Assembly: GCF_000517125.1 (NCBI RefSeq)
Contig: NZ_KI912156.1
Location: 126,290 to 190,289 of the forward strand
Origin: Arthrobacter sp. MA-N2
GTDB lineage: Bacteria > Actinomycetota > Actinomycetes > Actinomycetales > Micrococcaceae
Length of the DNA stretch: 64,000 nt
Direction of reading: 5' to 3'
The notes under the pieces were generated by a model that was not told where the DNA came from, made no database searches, and saw only the letters and a list, made by a program, of their open reading frames with translations. The stretch's first letter is position 1. Each line of letters opens with the position of its first letter. Below, piece after piece: positions 14,730 through 22,605 of this stretch. A program made the position numbers and the translations under genes.

Positions 14730-16010
14730 ATGACCCACACTCTGAGTTCCCCATCCTTCCGGACCGACGCACCGCACCGGGCGAACCGACGCCGGCACCG
14801 GCGCGGGTTCTGGATTGTCACGTTCGTCTTCATGATCACGATGGCGTTCGCGGCCGCGCCGGCCCCGCTCTACGTGCTTTACCAGCAACGGGGCGGGTTC
14901 AGCGCCTTCATGATCACGATCATTTTTGCCGCCTATGCTGCCGGCGTAGTGGCCAGCCTTTTCCTGGCCGGGCATATCTCCGACAGGTTCGGCCGCCGCA
15001 GGGTGATCGCGCCGGCCGTGCTGCTCAACGTCGTCGCGGCGCTGATCTTCCTGGTTTGGCCCGAGCTTCCGGGCCTGCTGCTCGCCCGCTTCATCTCCGG
15101 CCTGGGCATCGGCATGCTCACCGCCACCGCTACCGCCCACATGACCGAACTCCACCGTGAGGCCCGCCCAGGCACCGGGTCCCGGCGCGCAGAGGTCATT
15201 TCCACCGCGGCCAACATCGGCGGACTGGGCCTGGGTCCGCTCATCACGGGCTTCCTCGCCGAGTATGTGCCGATGCCGCTGTACACCCCATACGTGGTCT
15301 TCGCGTTCCTGCTGCTCGCAGGGCTGCTGCTGATCGTGACCGTCCCGGAAACCGTCAACAACGTCGACGAAACCTGGGTCTACCGGCCGCAGCGGGTCGT
15401 GGTCCCCCGCGCCGCGCGCGGACAGTACGTGGCCGCGGCCATGATGGCGTTCGTCGGGTTCGCCATGTTCGGCTTCTTCACTTCCCTGGCGCCCTCCTTT
15501 GTCGCCCGGCAGCTCGGCATGACCTCCCATGTGCTCGCCGGCGCCGTCGCCTTCGTCGTCTTTGCCTCCTCGGCAGCATTCCAGGTTCTCTCCTCCCGCT
15601 GGGGGCGCACCGCGCAGTTCGTCATCGGCCTGATCCTGTTGGCCACAGGCCTTAGCCTGGTGACCGTGTCGATCGCCGCGTCGTCGTTGCCGTTGCTAAT
15701 CACCGGCGGGCTCGTCGCAGGCGCCGGGGTCGGCGTGACCTTCAAGTCCGCGATTGGCACCGTCATCGCCATCTCGGCCCCGGAGACCCGCGGCGAGGCA
15801 CTGGCCGGGCTGTTCCTCGTCGGGTACCTCGGCATGGCAGTGCCGGTTGTGTTGTTGGGCCTGATGCTTCAGACCACTCCTCTGGTTCCGGCCGTTGTGA
15901 TGTTCGGTGCGGTCATGCTGGCGCTGATCGTGATCACGGCCGTGACTCTGGCCCGCGCTTACGGCCGGGACCGCCCAGTGCCCGCCGGTTCACCCGTATC
16001 CTCGAAGTAA
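14730..16010 (+). CDS. MFS transporter
   Basis: The product is 426 aa with about 12 TM segments. The MFS signature GHISDRFGRRRVI is at about residues 84-96, and a second similar segment is weaker. The N-terminal 25 residues are basic and hydrophilic (HRANRRRHRRG). The gene is divergent from the LysR regulator, which probably controls it. The substrate is unknown; the family includes drug and sugar exporters. The gene at 16033 follows after 22 bp and may be co-transcribed. Confidence 0.88.
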   Translation: MTHTLSSPSFRTDAPHRANRRRHRRGFWIVTFVFMITMAFAAAPAPLYVLYQQRGGFSAFMITIIFAAYAAGVVASLFLAGHISDRFGRRRVIAPAVLLNVVAALIFLVWPELPGLLLARFISGLGIGMLTATATAHMTELHREARPGTGSRRAEVISTAANIGGLGLGPLITGFLAEYVPMPLYTPYVVFAFLLLAGLLLIVTVPETVNNVDETWVYRPQRVVVPRAARGQYVAAAMMAFVGFAMFGFFTSLAPSFVARQLGMTSHVLAGAVAFVVFASSAAFQVLSSRWGRTAQFVIGLILLATGLSLVTVSIAASSLPLLITGGLVAGAGVGVTFKSAIGTVIAISAPETRGEALAGLFLVGYLGMAVPVVLLGLMLQTTPLVPAVVMFGAVMLALIVITAVTLARAYGRDRPVPAGSPVSSK

Positions 16011-16032
16011 CCGATCCAAAGGAGCACGCATC

Positions 16033-16671
16033 ATGGCTGACTGGCAGGACACCTTTCCCCTCTGGGCCGCCGGCTGGGCCGCCGTCCGCGGGCAAACGTC
16101 AACTCCGGAAGGCGCCGTCGTTGTCACCGCAGCGGCCGCGGCAGATGCCCCTCCGGAGTACATCGTCGCCTGGCCCGGATCCGACGCCGACCGCACCGCT
16201 GAAACAGTCCGCCAGCAGACCGGGGCGGTACTCACCCTGGTCACCGCGGAGTCAGGGGACGCACTGGACTACGCCGCCGCCCGCGGGCTGGCCACCGTGG
16301 GACAAGCCGTGCTGCTCACCGCCCCCATGGAGGAGCTGAACGCCGTGCCGGAATTACCCGAGAACGCCGAGCTTGCCCAGGCTCCGCTGGAACTGTACGA
16401 CCTCGTGGAAATATCGGTATTCGACCACCCCGTCGCCAGCGGCCGCATCAGGATCGAGGACGGCCTGGCCGTTATCGGCAGCGTCCGGACGCACGCACCG
16501 GAATCCGAGAAAGGCCTTGAAGCGGCAGTCCTGGCGGCACTGACGGACGAGGCCTACGTGCACGGCGCAAAGACCCTCTATACAGTCCTCCGCCCACACC
16601 AGGTGGCAGACTACACCGCCTCGGGATGGACAGTGGCGGCCCAAATCGTCAGCCTCAGTGCGAGCGAGTGA
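16033..16671 (+). CDS. GNAT-like protein, function unknown
   Basis: The product is 212 aa. AAGGAGCACGCATC before the ATG contains a good SD. The C-terminal half has the rhythm of a GNAT acetyltransferase fold (SGRIRIEDGLAVIGSVRT, then GLEAAVLAALTDEAYVHGAKTLY and YTASGWTV), although the acetyl-CoA loop is not canonical. The N-terminal half looks like a degenerate second copy. It follows the MFS gene closely and overlaps the converging monooxygenase gene by 17 bp at its 3' end. The assignment to GNAT is tentative. Confidence 0.65.
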   Translation: MADWQDTFPLWAAGWAAVRGQTSTPEGAVVVTAAAAADAPPEYIVAWPGSDADRTAETVRQQTGAVLTLVTAESGDALDYAAARGLATVGQAVLLTAPMEELNAVPELPENAELAQAPLELYDLVEISVFDHPVASGRIRIEDGLAVIGSVRTHAPESEKGLEAAVLAALTDEAYVHGAKTLYTVLRPHQVADYTASGWTVAAQIVSLSASE

Positions 16672-18058
16672 GCCTGAAGTTCCGCTCTGCACGCACCGGC
16701 GTTGCGAGCCCGAGGTTTTCCCGGAGGGTCGAGCCTACATATTCCGTGGGATACACGCCGCGTTCCTGCAGCTCGGGCACCAGATGGTTCACGATGTCAT
16801 CCAGGCCCGTGGGGATGAGCCAGGGCGAGATGTTGAAGCCGTCCACGGCGCCCACGCGGGCGTATTCGGCCAAGGTGTCGGCCACGGCTGTGTACGAACC
16901 GGTGAACGTCGAGTCCACCCTTGCGGTGCGCGAGCTCACGAATTGCCTGATGGACAGGCCCTTCTCCTTGGCCTCGGCACGCCATTGCTCGGCGAGCTGC
17001 CGGGCCTTGGCGCCGTGGAAGCCGCTCCCCCTCGTCTCGGAGGTCTCCTCCACCACCGGATCGATCTCCGGGAGCGGGCCGTCGGGATCATAGGCGGATA
17101 ACTCCCGGCCCCAGAACTGCTCCAGGTATGCCACCGCCTGCTGCGGCCCGATTTGCAAGCTACGGACCCATTCCTTCTTCTCGCGGGCTTCCTCGTCGCT
17201 TGCCGCGAGGATGAACTCGCTCGCGGGCATGATCTGTACGTCGTTTGCGGCGCGCCCGGCTGCCAGCGAGCGCGAGACGATATCGGCGCGGAACTCCACG
17301 GCGTCGTCGAACTTCGGGTGCGCCGAGAAAATGACGTCCGCCTGGCGGGCAGCGAAGTCGCGGCCTTCCGGGGAATCGCCGGCTTGGAACAGCACGGGCC
17401 TGTATTGGGCACTGCGCGGCAACCGCGGCGTCACGTCCACGGAATAGTGCTGTCCGGAGTGGTGCACGCTCCGCGCGTGCGATGGCACCGCCCAGGAATC
17501 CGCTGAAACGGACGAGGAAACCGCTCCGTCCTCCCACGAATCCCAGATCCCCTTAGCCGTCTCCACAAACGCCTCGGCATGGAGATAGCGATCGGCGTGG
17601 TCCAGGTAGCCGCCCCGCCGGAAGTTGGCCCCGGTCCAGGCGTTGTCCGTGGTCACGACGTTCCAGGCCGCTCGCCCGCCGGAGAGCACGTCGAGTGAGG
17701 CGAGCCGGTGCGCGAGGTCGGCGGGATCGTTGTAGGTGGTGTTTTGCGTTGCGACGAGCCCGATGTTGGACGTCACCGACGCGAGCGCCGCCAGCATGGT
17801 CTGCGCGTCCGGCCTGCCCGCGACATCCAGGGCATGCGGGCGGCCAAGGTGCTCCCGCAATCGCAGGCCCTCCCCTAGGAAGAATGCCGCGAACAACCCG
17901 CGTTCGGCGGTCTGGGCGATCCTCCTGAACGACTCGAAGTCGGTCTGCGATCCGGATTCGGGTGCCTTCCAGATGGTGCCGGAGTTGACGCCTTGGAAAA
18001 AGATCCCGAACTGGATCTTCCCGCTCGGCCGGAATTTAGCACGGTTGTGCTGTGTCAT
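16655..18058 (-). CDS. LLM-class monooxygenase, NtaA/SnaA/DszA type
   Basis: The product is 467 aa, the usual length of the two-component FMNH2-dependent monooxygenases NtaA, SnaA and DszA. Signature segments are FGIFFQGVNSGTIWK at the N-terminus, LASLDVLSGGRAAWNVVTT near residues 118-136, and the downstream HSGQHYSVDVTPRLPRSAQ. Such enzymes oxidise organosulfur compounds or aminopolycarboxylates with reduced flavin from a partner reductase. It is the last gene of the minus-strand run that starts with an ABC permease at 22339, which points to sulfur scavenging. It overlaps the converging gene by 17 bp. Confidence 0.9.
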   Translation of the reverse strand: MTQHNRAKFRPSGKIQFGIFFQGVNSGTIWKAPESGSQTDFESFRRIAQTAERGLFAAFFLGEGLRLREHLGRPHALDVAGRPDAQTMLAALASVTSNIGLVATQNTTYNDPADLAHRLASLDVLSGGRAAWNVVTTDNAWTGANFRRGGYLDHADRYLHAEAFVETAKGIWDSWEDGAVSSSVSADSWAVPSHARSVHHSGQHYSVDVTPRLPRSAQYRPVLFQAGDSPEGRDFAARQADVIFSAHPKFDDAVEFRADIVSRSLAAGRAANDVQIMPASEFILAASDEEAREKKEWVRSLQIGPQQAVAYLEQFWGRELSAYDPDGPLPEIDPVVEETSETRGSGFHGAKARQLAEQWRAEAKEKGLSIRQFVSSRTARVDSTFTGSYTAVADTLAEYARVGAVDGFNISPWLIPTGLDDIVNHLVPELQERGVYPTEYVGSTLRENLGLATPVRAERNFRLTRSH

Positions 18059-18067
18059 CTTCTCTCC

Positions 18068-19216
18068 TCAGTTTCCCGTGCCAGCGACGGCAGCGGCCGG
18101 CGACGCATACCGGCTCGTCGGCTTCCCAAGACCCAGCAACTCCCTGAACGTGCCACCTTGGGCAACCGGCTTCAGGGCTCCACGGCGCCGCAGTTCGGGC
18201 AGAACCAGTTGCGCCAACTCCTCGAGTTCCACATCCAGCACGGCCGGATGCAACCGCACCCCGTCGGCCACGGCAAGCACGTCAGCGAGGAAGTCCACCA
18301 GCTCCGCGGCAGTGCCGACGAAACGCGCGCGGGAACTCGCCCAGGGGGTATGCGCCTCCAGTTCGGCAAGCCGCGTGGAGGCCCTTTGCCCGCGCGAGTC
18401 GAGGACGACGTCGAGCTCTGCCACGACCGCCGGGCCGCCCCCAACAACGGTCCGGCGGGCGCGCACCTCCGCAAGCTCCTCGATGAGCAGCGAAGCGGTC
18501 GGAGCGGACACCAGCACCGCGTCGACGGACGAAGGAAGCAAGGAAGCCTGCGCCACCACGGGAAGCTGCCCCTGCAGTGGACGCGGAATGATGGATGGCC
18601 CCTTAACGGAATATCCGGCTCCGACGAAATCAGCTGGCGTCTCGAAGTCGACGTAGTGCAGTTTGTCGACGTCAAGGTACCGTCCGGTGGCGGCATCGCG
18701 GATCACGGCGTCGTCCTCCCAGGAATCCCAAAGCCGCCGGCTCACTTCCACCGACGCCGCAGCTTCTTGCGCCAAGGCGTTGCCCTCCAGAAAAGAGCGC
18801 CCGACGGCGGCGGCCTCCTCTGCGGAACCGCTCGCCGCGACGAGCCAACCGGCCCGCCCTCCCGAGACATAGTCCAGGCTCGCCAGTTGCGTTGAGATGT
18901 GGAACGGTTCGGTATAGACGGTATCCACCTCCGGCACCAGCACGATGGAACCCGTCACCGGCCCGGCGAAGGCGGCCCGCTGCAGGGCATTCACGCGGCC
19001 CACAACATCGGACCCCGCGCCCATAGGCCCATCGGCGAACGTCGCAACGTGGAAGCCGGCCGATTCCGCGGCCAGCACCGTGCTCCGGATTCGCGAACCA
19101 TTCAGCAGCTCATCCGGCGCATGCCGCGCCTTGCGCCATGCCGCGGGATGGGAGCCGTCGCCGTCGAGTTCAAGGGCCAGGAAGCCTTGCCGGTTCGCGC
19201 CAGGGGTGCCGCTCAC
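18068..19216 (-). CDS. LLM-class flavin-dependent oxidoreductase
   Basis: The product is 382 aa. Luciferase-like family features are THISTQLASLDYVSGGRAGWLVAAS-like sequence near residues 105-130 and the RRLWDSWEDDAV segment near 158-170; the latter resembles the KGIWDSWEDGAV of the neighbouring NtaA-type enzyme, so the two are related. It starts 4 bp inside the DUF1684-like gene (ATGA-type overlap) and ends 9 bp before the next monooxygenase gene, so it is part of one operon. The substrate is unknown; organosulfur use is inferred from context. Confidence 0.86.
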   Translation of the reverse strand: MSGTPGANRQGFLALELDGDGSHPAAWRKARHAPDELLNGSRIRSTVLAAESAGFHVATFADGPMGAGSDVVGRVNALQRAAFAGPVTGSIVLVPEVDTVYTEPFHISTQLASLDYVSGGRAGWLVAASGSAEEAAAVGRSFLEGNALAQEAAASVEVSRRLWDSWEDDAVIRDAATGRYLDVDKLHYVDFETPADFVGAGYSVKGPSIIPRPLQGQLPVVAQASLLPSSVDAVLVSAPTASLLIEELAEVRARRTVVGGGPAVVAELDVVLDSRGQRASTRLAELEAHTPWASSRARFVGTAAELVDFLADVLAVADGVRLHPAVLDVELEELAQLVLPELRRRGALKPVAQGGTFRELLGLGKPTSRYASPAAAVAGTGN

Positions 19217-19491
19217 TGCTGCTCCTGCCTTTCGTAGGGGATCTGTTCGCCGGCTTCGATGGCCGCGGTCAGCCTGTTTTCCGCGGGTCGGAGCGGGCAG
19301 CTCGCAAGGTCTGTGTAGGCGCAGGGGAGGTTGACGGCGCGGTTGAAGTCGAGCACCACGGAGCCGTCGCCACCCGGGGTCACCGTAAGTGAGCGATTGG
19401 CGGCGTAGGTGGTGACGCCGCTCTGGAGCCGGATGCGGCTGGTGACGGGGTTCTTCAGGTGCGGGATGATGTCGAGGACCTGAAATTTCAT
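19213..19491 (-). CDS. Stand-alone DUF1684 C-terminal-like protein
   Basis: The product is only 92 aa. The segment VVLDFNRAVNLPCAYTDLA and then SCPLRPAENRLTAAIEAGE match the conserved C-terminal block of DUF1684 proteins, which are usually more than twice this length. The N-terminal part (DIIPHLKNPVTSRIRLQSG) is beta-like and short. It overlaps both neighbours by 4 bp, so it is clearly translated as part of the operon and not a remnant in a gap. The function is unknown; a small accessory role for the monooxygenases or the transporter is possible. Confidence 0.75.
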   Translation of the reverse strand: MKFQVLDIIPHLKNPVTSRIRLQSGVTTYAANRSLTVTPGGDGSVVLDFNRAVNLPCAYTDLASCPLRPAENRLTAAIEAGEQIPYERQEQQ

Positions 19492-20474
19492 TTCGCCGTA
19501 GCCCCGAACGTCGCCTCAGTAACGGTCTTTGACTCCGGCACGGCTTCCTCGGACAGGCCCCACCGGTCCAGGACCTTGCCGTAGGATCCGTCCTTGATGG
19601 CGGAATTCAGGGCATCCGTGATGGCCGGAGCCAGGCCGTTGCCTTTGAGGGTGGTGGCCGCGACAAGGGTCTCGGAAGGCCAGCCTGCGTTGACCTTCCC
19701 CACCACTTTCAGGTCGTTCCGGGTGTTCTCCCGGTAGGACACAGAGGGATAGGGCGCAAGGTTCAGGTCCGTCCGGCCGGACGAGAGCGCCAGGATGGTG
19801 TCGGCGTCGGAAGAGTAGTACTGCAGGATTGCCGGTGCCTTGCCGCGGGATTCGAGGTCCTTGTTCCATGCCAGGAGGATCTTTTCCTGGTTGGTGCCCG
19901 AGCCCACCGAGACCTTCAGACCGGAGATATCGTCCGCAGCCTTGATGTTGTAGGTGGAGGACTTCTTGGCTTCAAAGCCCATGTATGCCGCGCGGTAGGT
20001 GGAGAAGTCGAATAGTTTCACCCGATCCTTGTTGATGCCCACGTTCGAGAACACGGCTTCAAAATCCCCGGACTGGGTCTTGAGCGGCCAGTTCTCCCAC
20101 GAGGTGACCTGCACGTCCAGTGCGAGCCCCAGCTTGTCCGCGGCGAGCTGGGCAATGTCCACTTCGACGCCGATGGGCGTCTTGTTGTCCGTGGCATAGA
20201 AGGACAGTGGAATGGCTGCGGCCGTGGTGCCGACGGTCAGTTTGCCGTCCTTGCCGATCGCGGCCGGCACCTCGGCTGCCGCGCCGGGATCCTTTTCCGC
20301 GCGGATTCGGTGCTGCTCCGGCGAGGTGTTGTAGGCGACGCCGTTGCGCGCGGCGCTTGTGGACGGGCTGGCACCGGCTGCCGAAGCGCCGGGGTCGGAG
20401 CAAGCGGCGAGCACCGGAAGGACGACGGCGGGCAGCACCGCGAGCGCCAGGAGTTTGGTTTTGATGCGTGGCAT
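19488..20474 (-). CDS. Amino-acid ABC transporter substrate-binding lipoprotein
   Basis: The product is 328 aa with a lipoprotein signal ending VLAAC (Cys near residue 25), followed by an Ala/Ser-rich linker. The rest is a polar amino-acid or cystine-type binding fold (ATDNKTPIGVEVDIAQLAADK; VGSGTNQEKILLAW). It lies 12 bp after the ATPase gene and overlaps the DUF1684-like gene by 4 bp. It is the binding component for the importer made by the next two upstream genes. Its paralogue is at 11000-11980. Confidence 0.92.
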   Translation of the reverse strand: MPRIKTKLLALAVLPAVVLPVLAACSDPGASAAGASPSTSAARNGVAYNTSPEQHRIRAEKDPGAAAEVPAAIGKDGKLTVGTTAAAIPLSFYATDNKTPIGVEVDIAQLAADKLGLALDVQVTSWENWPLKTQSGDFEAVFSNVGINKDRVKLFDFSTYRAAYMGFEAKKSSTYNIKAADDISGLKVSVGSGTNQEKILLAWNKDLESRGKAPAILQYYSSDADTILALSSGRTDLNLAPYPSVSYRENTRNDLKVVGKVNAGWPSETLVAATTLKGNGLAPAITDALNSAIKDGSYGKVLDRWGLSEEAVPESKTVTEATFGATAK

Positions 20475-20486
20475 AGTGACGTGTCC

Positions 20487-21278
20487 TCAGATGTTGAAAG
20501 CTGGTTCGATGACTTTGGAGAAGAAGCTGCGCGTCCGGGCCTCCCGGGGATTAGCGAAGATCTCCTGGGGACTGCCCTGCTCCACGATCTGGCCCTCGTC
20601 CATGAAGAACACGGTGTCCGCCACATCGCGGGCAAAGCCCATTTCGTGCGTGACGATGATCAAGGTGGTGCCGGAGGTGGCGAGTTCGCGGATGACGTCC
20701 AGGACTTCGTTGACGAGCTCCGGGTCCAGTGCCGAGGTGGGCTCGTCGAAGAGCAGGATCTTGGGACCGAGGGCCAGTGCCCGGGCAATGGCAACACGCT
20801 GTTGCTGGCCGCCGGACAATTGCCTTGGGTAGGCGTCGGCCCGGTCCTTGAGGCCTACGCGGTCCAAAAGTTTCAGCGCATGCTTGCGGGCCTCGGTCTT
20901 ATTCCGGTGGAGCGCGACGACGGGCGCTTCAGTCACGTTTTCCAGTGCGGTGAGGTGCGGGAACAGGTTGAAGTTCTGGAACACCATGCCGATGTCCGTG
21001 CGCTGCTTGAGGATGTCCTTCCCGCGCAGTTCGTGCAGCTTGTTCCCGCGGACCTGGTAGCCCACCAACTGGCCGTCGATGGTGATGTACCCGCCGTCCA
21101 CCTTTTCCAAATGGTTGATGGTACGCAGGAGCGTGGATTTCCCGGAGCCGGAAGGCCCCACGATCACTGCGACTCCTCCTGGCGGAACCGTGAGGCTCAC
21201 GCCCTTGAGGACGTCAGTTCCCCCAAAGGACTTGCGCACGTTGGTGATGTCCACGTGGCCGCGGCTTGTGGTGGTCAT
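20487..21278 (-). CDS. Amino-acid ABC transporter ATPase
   Basis: The product is 263 aa. The Walker A motif GPSGSGKST is at residues 41-49, the ABC signature LSGGQQQRVAIARAL near 149-163, and the Walker B segment ILLFDEPTSALDPE just after. The sequence is of the GlnQ/TcyC class that powers uptake of polar amino acids. It overlaps the permease gene by 4 bp. The protein acts as a cytoplasmic dimer bound to the permease. Confidence 0.95.
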   Translation of the reverse strand: MTTTSRGHVDITNVRKSFGGTDVLKGVSLTVPPGGVAVIVGPSGSGKSTLLRTINHLEKVDGGYITIDGQLVGYQVRGNKLHELRGKDILKQRTDIGMVFQNFNLFPHLTALENVTEAPVVALHRNKTEARKHALKLLDRVGLKDRADAYPRQLSGGQQQRVAIARALALGPKILLFDEPTSALDPELVNEVLDVIRELATSGTTLIIVTHEMGFARDVADTVFFMDEGQIVEQGSPQEIFANPREARTRSFFSKVIEPAFNI

Positions 21279-22339
21279 CGGGGTTCCTTCGTTCGGTCAA
21301 GGTTCACCGGCGCGTGGGTGGCAAAGAACTTCCTTGCCTTCTGCAGCGGAGTCAGGGGCAGGTTGCGGACGGCGCCCTTCGAGTAGTGGCGCTCAATGTA
21401 GTACTGGAAGACACTCAGTACCGAGGTAATGGCCACGTACCAGAGCGTCGCCACAAGGAGCAGCGGAAGGACCTGCTGTGTGCGGTTGTAGATGACCTGC
21501 ACGGTGTAGAAGAGCTCGGAGTAGGCCAGGACGTAGACGATCGACGTTCCCTTGACCAAGCCGATGATCTCGTTGAAAGCGGTAGGCAGAATGGCCCGCA
21601 TGGCCTGCGGCAGGACGATCCTGGTGGACCGCCGCCAGGCCGGAATGCCAAGGGCCGCGGCTGCTTCAAGCTGGCCTTGATCCACCGAGAGGATGCCGCC
21701 GCGGATGATCTCGGCAGAGTACGCCGCTTGGTTGAGGGTCAGGCCCAGGACTGCAGCCGCGAATTGGCTGATGAGGGTGGTGGTCTGGACCTCGAAGAAG
21801 CGGATATCCGTGAAGGGGATACCTAGGCTGACCTTCTCGTAGAGGTACCCCAGGTTGTACCAAAGCAGCATCTGGACCAGCAACGGCGTGGAGCGGAAGA
21901 TCCAGGAGAATGTCCATGACACGGAGACCAGCAGCGGGGACGCGGAAAGCCTCATGAGCGCCAAGATGAAACCGAGGACAAAGCCGAGCGCCCCGGAGAT
22001 GACCGTGAGCTTGAGGGTCTCCACGAGGCCGTTCACCACGGATTGCGCGGTGAACCATTGCGCCACGACGCCCCACTCCCACCGCGGATTCGTCGCGAGT
22101 GACCAGGCGACGGCGACGACGCCGAGCGCCACCAGCACCGTGCCTACCCAGCGCCAAGGACGCCGGGCCGGGACCACTTTGTAGCGGGAGTAATCGGCTG
22201 CGGGCCGGGCGGTGTCACCCTGGGAAGCGGCGGGCGCCGGGCTTTCCGTGACGGCGCTGTGTTCCAAAAGGGCGCCGGGCGCCGGTTCCGGTGCAGATTG
22301 CTGTGCGGACTGCGCCACCGTGGTTGCTGCTGAACTCAT
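21275..22339 (-). CDS. Amino-acid ABC transporter permease
   Basis: The product is 354 aa. Residues 1-70 are Ala/Pro-rich and hydrophilic, then a first TM segment at about 67-85. The His/Glu/Gln-type permease domain follows with about five helices and the conserved EAAAALGIPAWRRSTRIVLPQA loop that docks the ATPase. It is the first gene of a six-gene minus-strand run (permease, ATPase, binding protein, DUF1684-like, two LLM enzymes), with 4-bp overlaps at three of the junctions. The 266-bp region upstream, shared with the divergent FAD protein gene, holds the promoter, but no riboswitch could be confirmed. Confidence 0.93.
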   Translation of the reverse strand: MSSAATTVAQSAQQSAPEPAPGALLEHSAVTESPAPAASQGDTARPAADYSRYKVVPARRPWRWVGTVLVALGVVAVAWSLATNPRWEWGVVAQWFTAQSVVNGLVETLKLTVISGALGFVLGFILALMRLSASPLLVSVSWTFSWIFRSTPLLVQMLLWYNLGYLYEKVSLGIPFTDIRFFEVQTTTLISQFAAAVLGLTLNQAAYSAEIIRGGILSVDQGQLEAAAALGIPAWRRSTRIVLPQAMRAILPTAFNEIIGLVKGTSIVYVLAYSELFYTVQVIYNRTQQVLPLLLVATLWYVAITSVLSVFQYYIERHYSKGAVRNLPLTPLQKARKFFATHAPVNLDRTKEPR

Positions 22340-22605
22340 GCGCCACCTCGCTTCGTATCGGTTGTTGGCTATCGGATGGCAGCCAATCTAGGGGCGTCCT
22401 GGAAGCGGCTGCAAGGCGGATTTTTGCACTTCTTCACAGGGATTCATGGCGCTTCGCACGGCTTCACACGGCGCCACATGAGTCAGTTCTTTGCTCCTTT
22501 TGACGCTCCGTGACGTGTGGTGAACGGCCGTTACCCCGGCCTCGACCGAAGCCCCACCACCTCCCTAGGCTCGGGTACCACCAGCCACCGCAAACAGGAG
22601 TTGCC

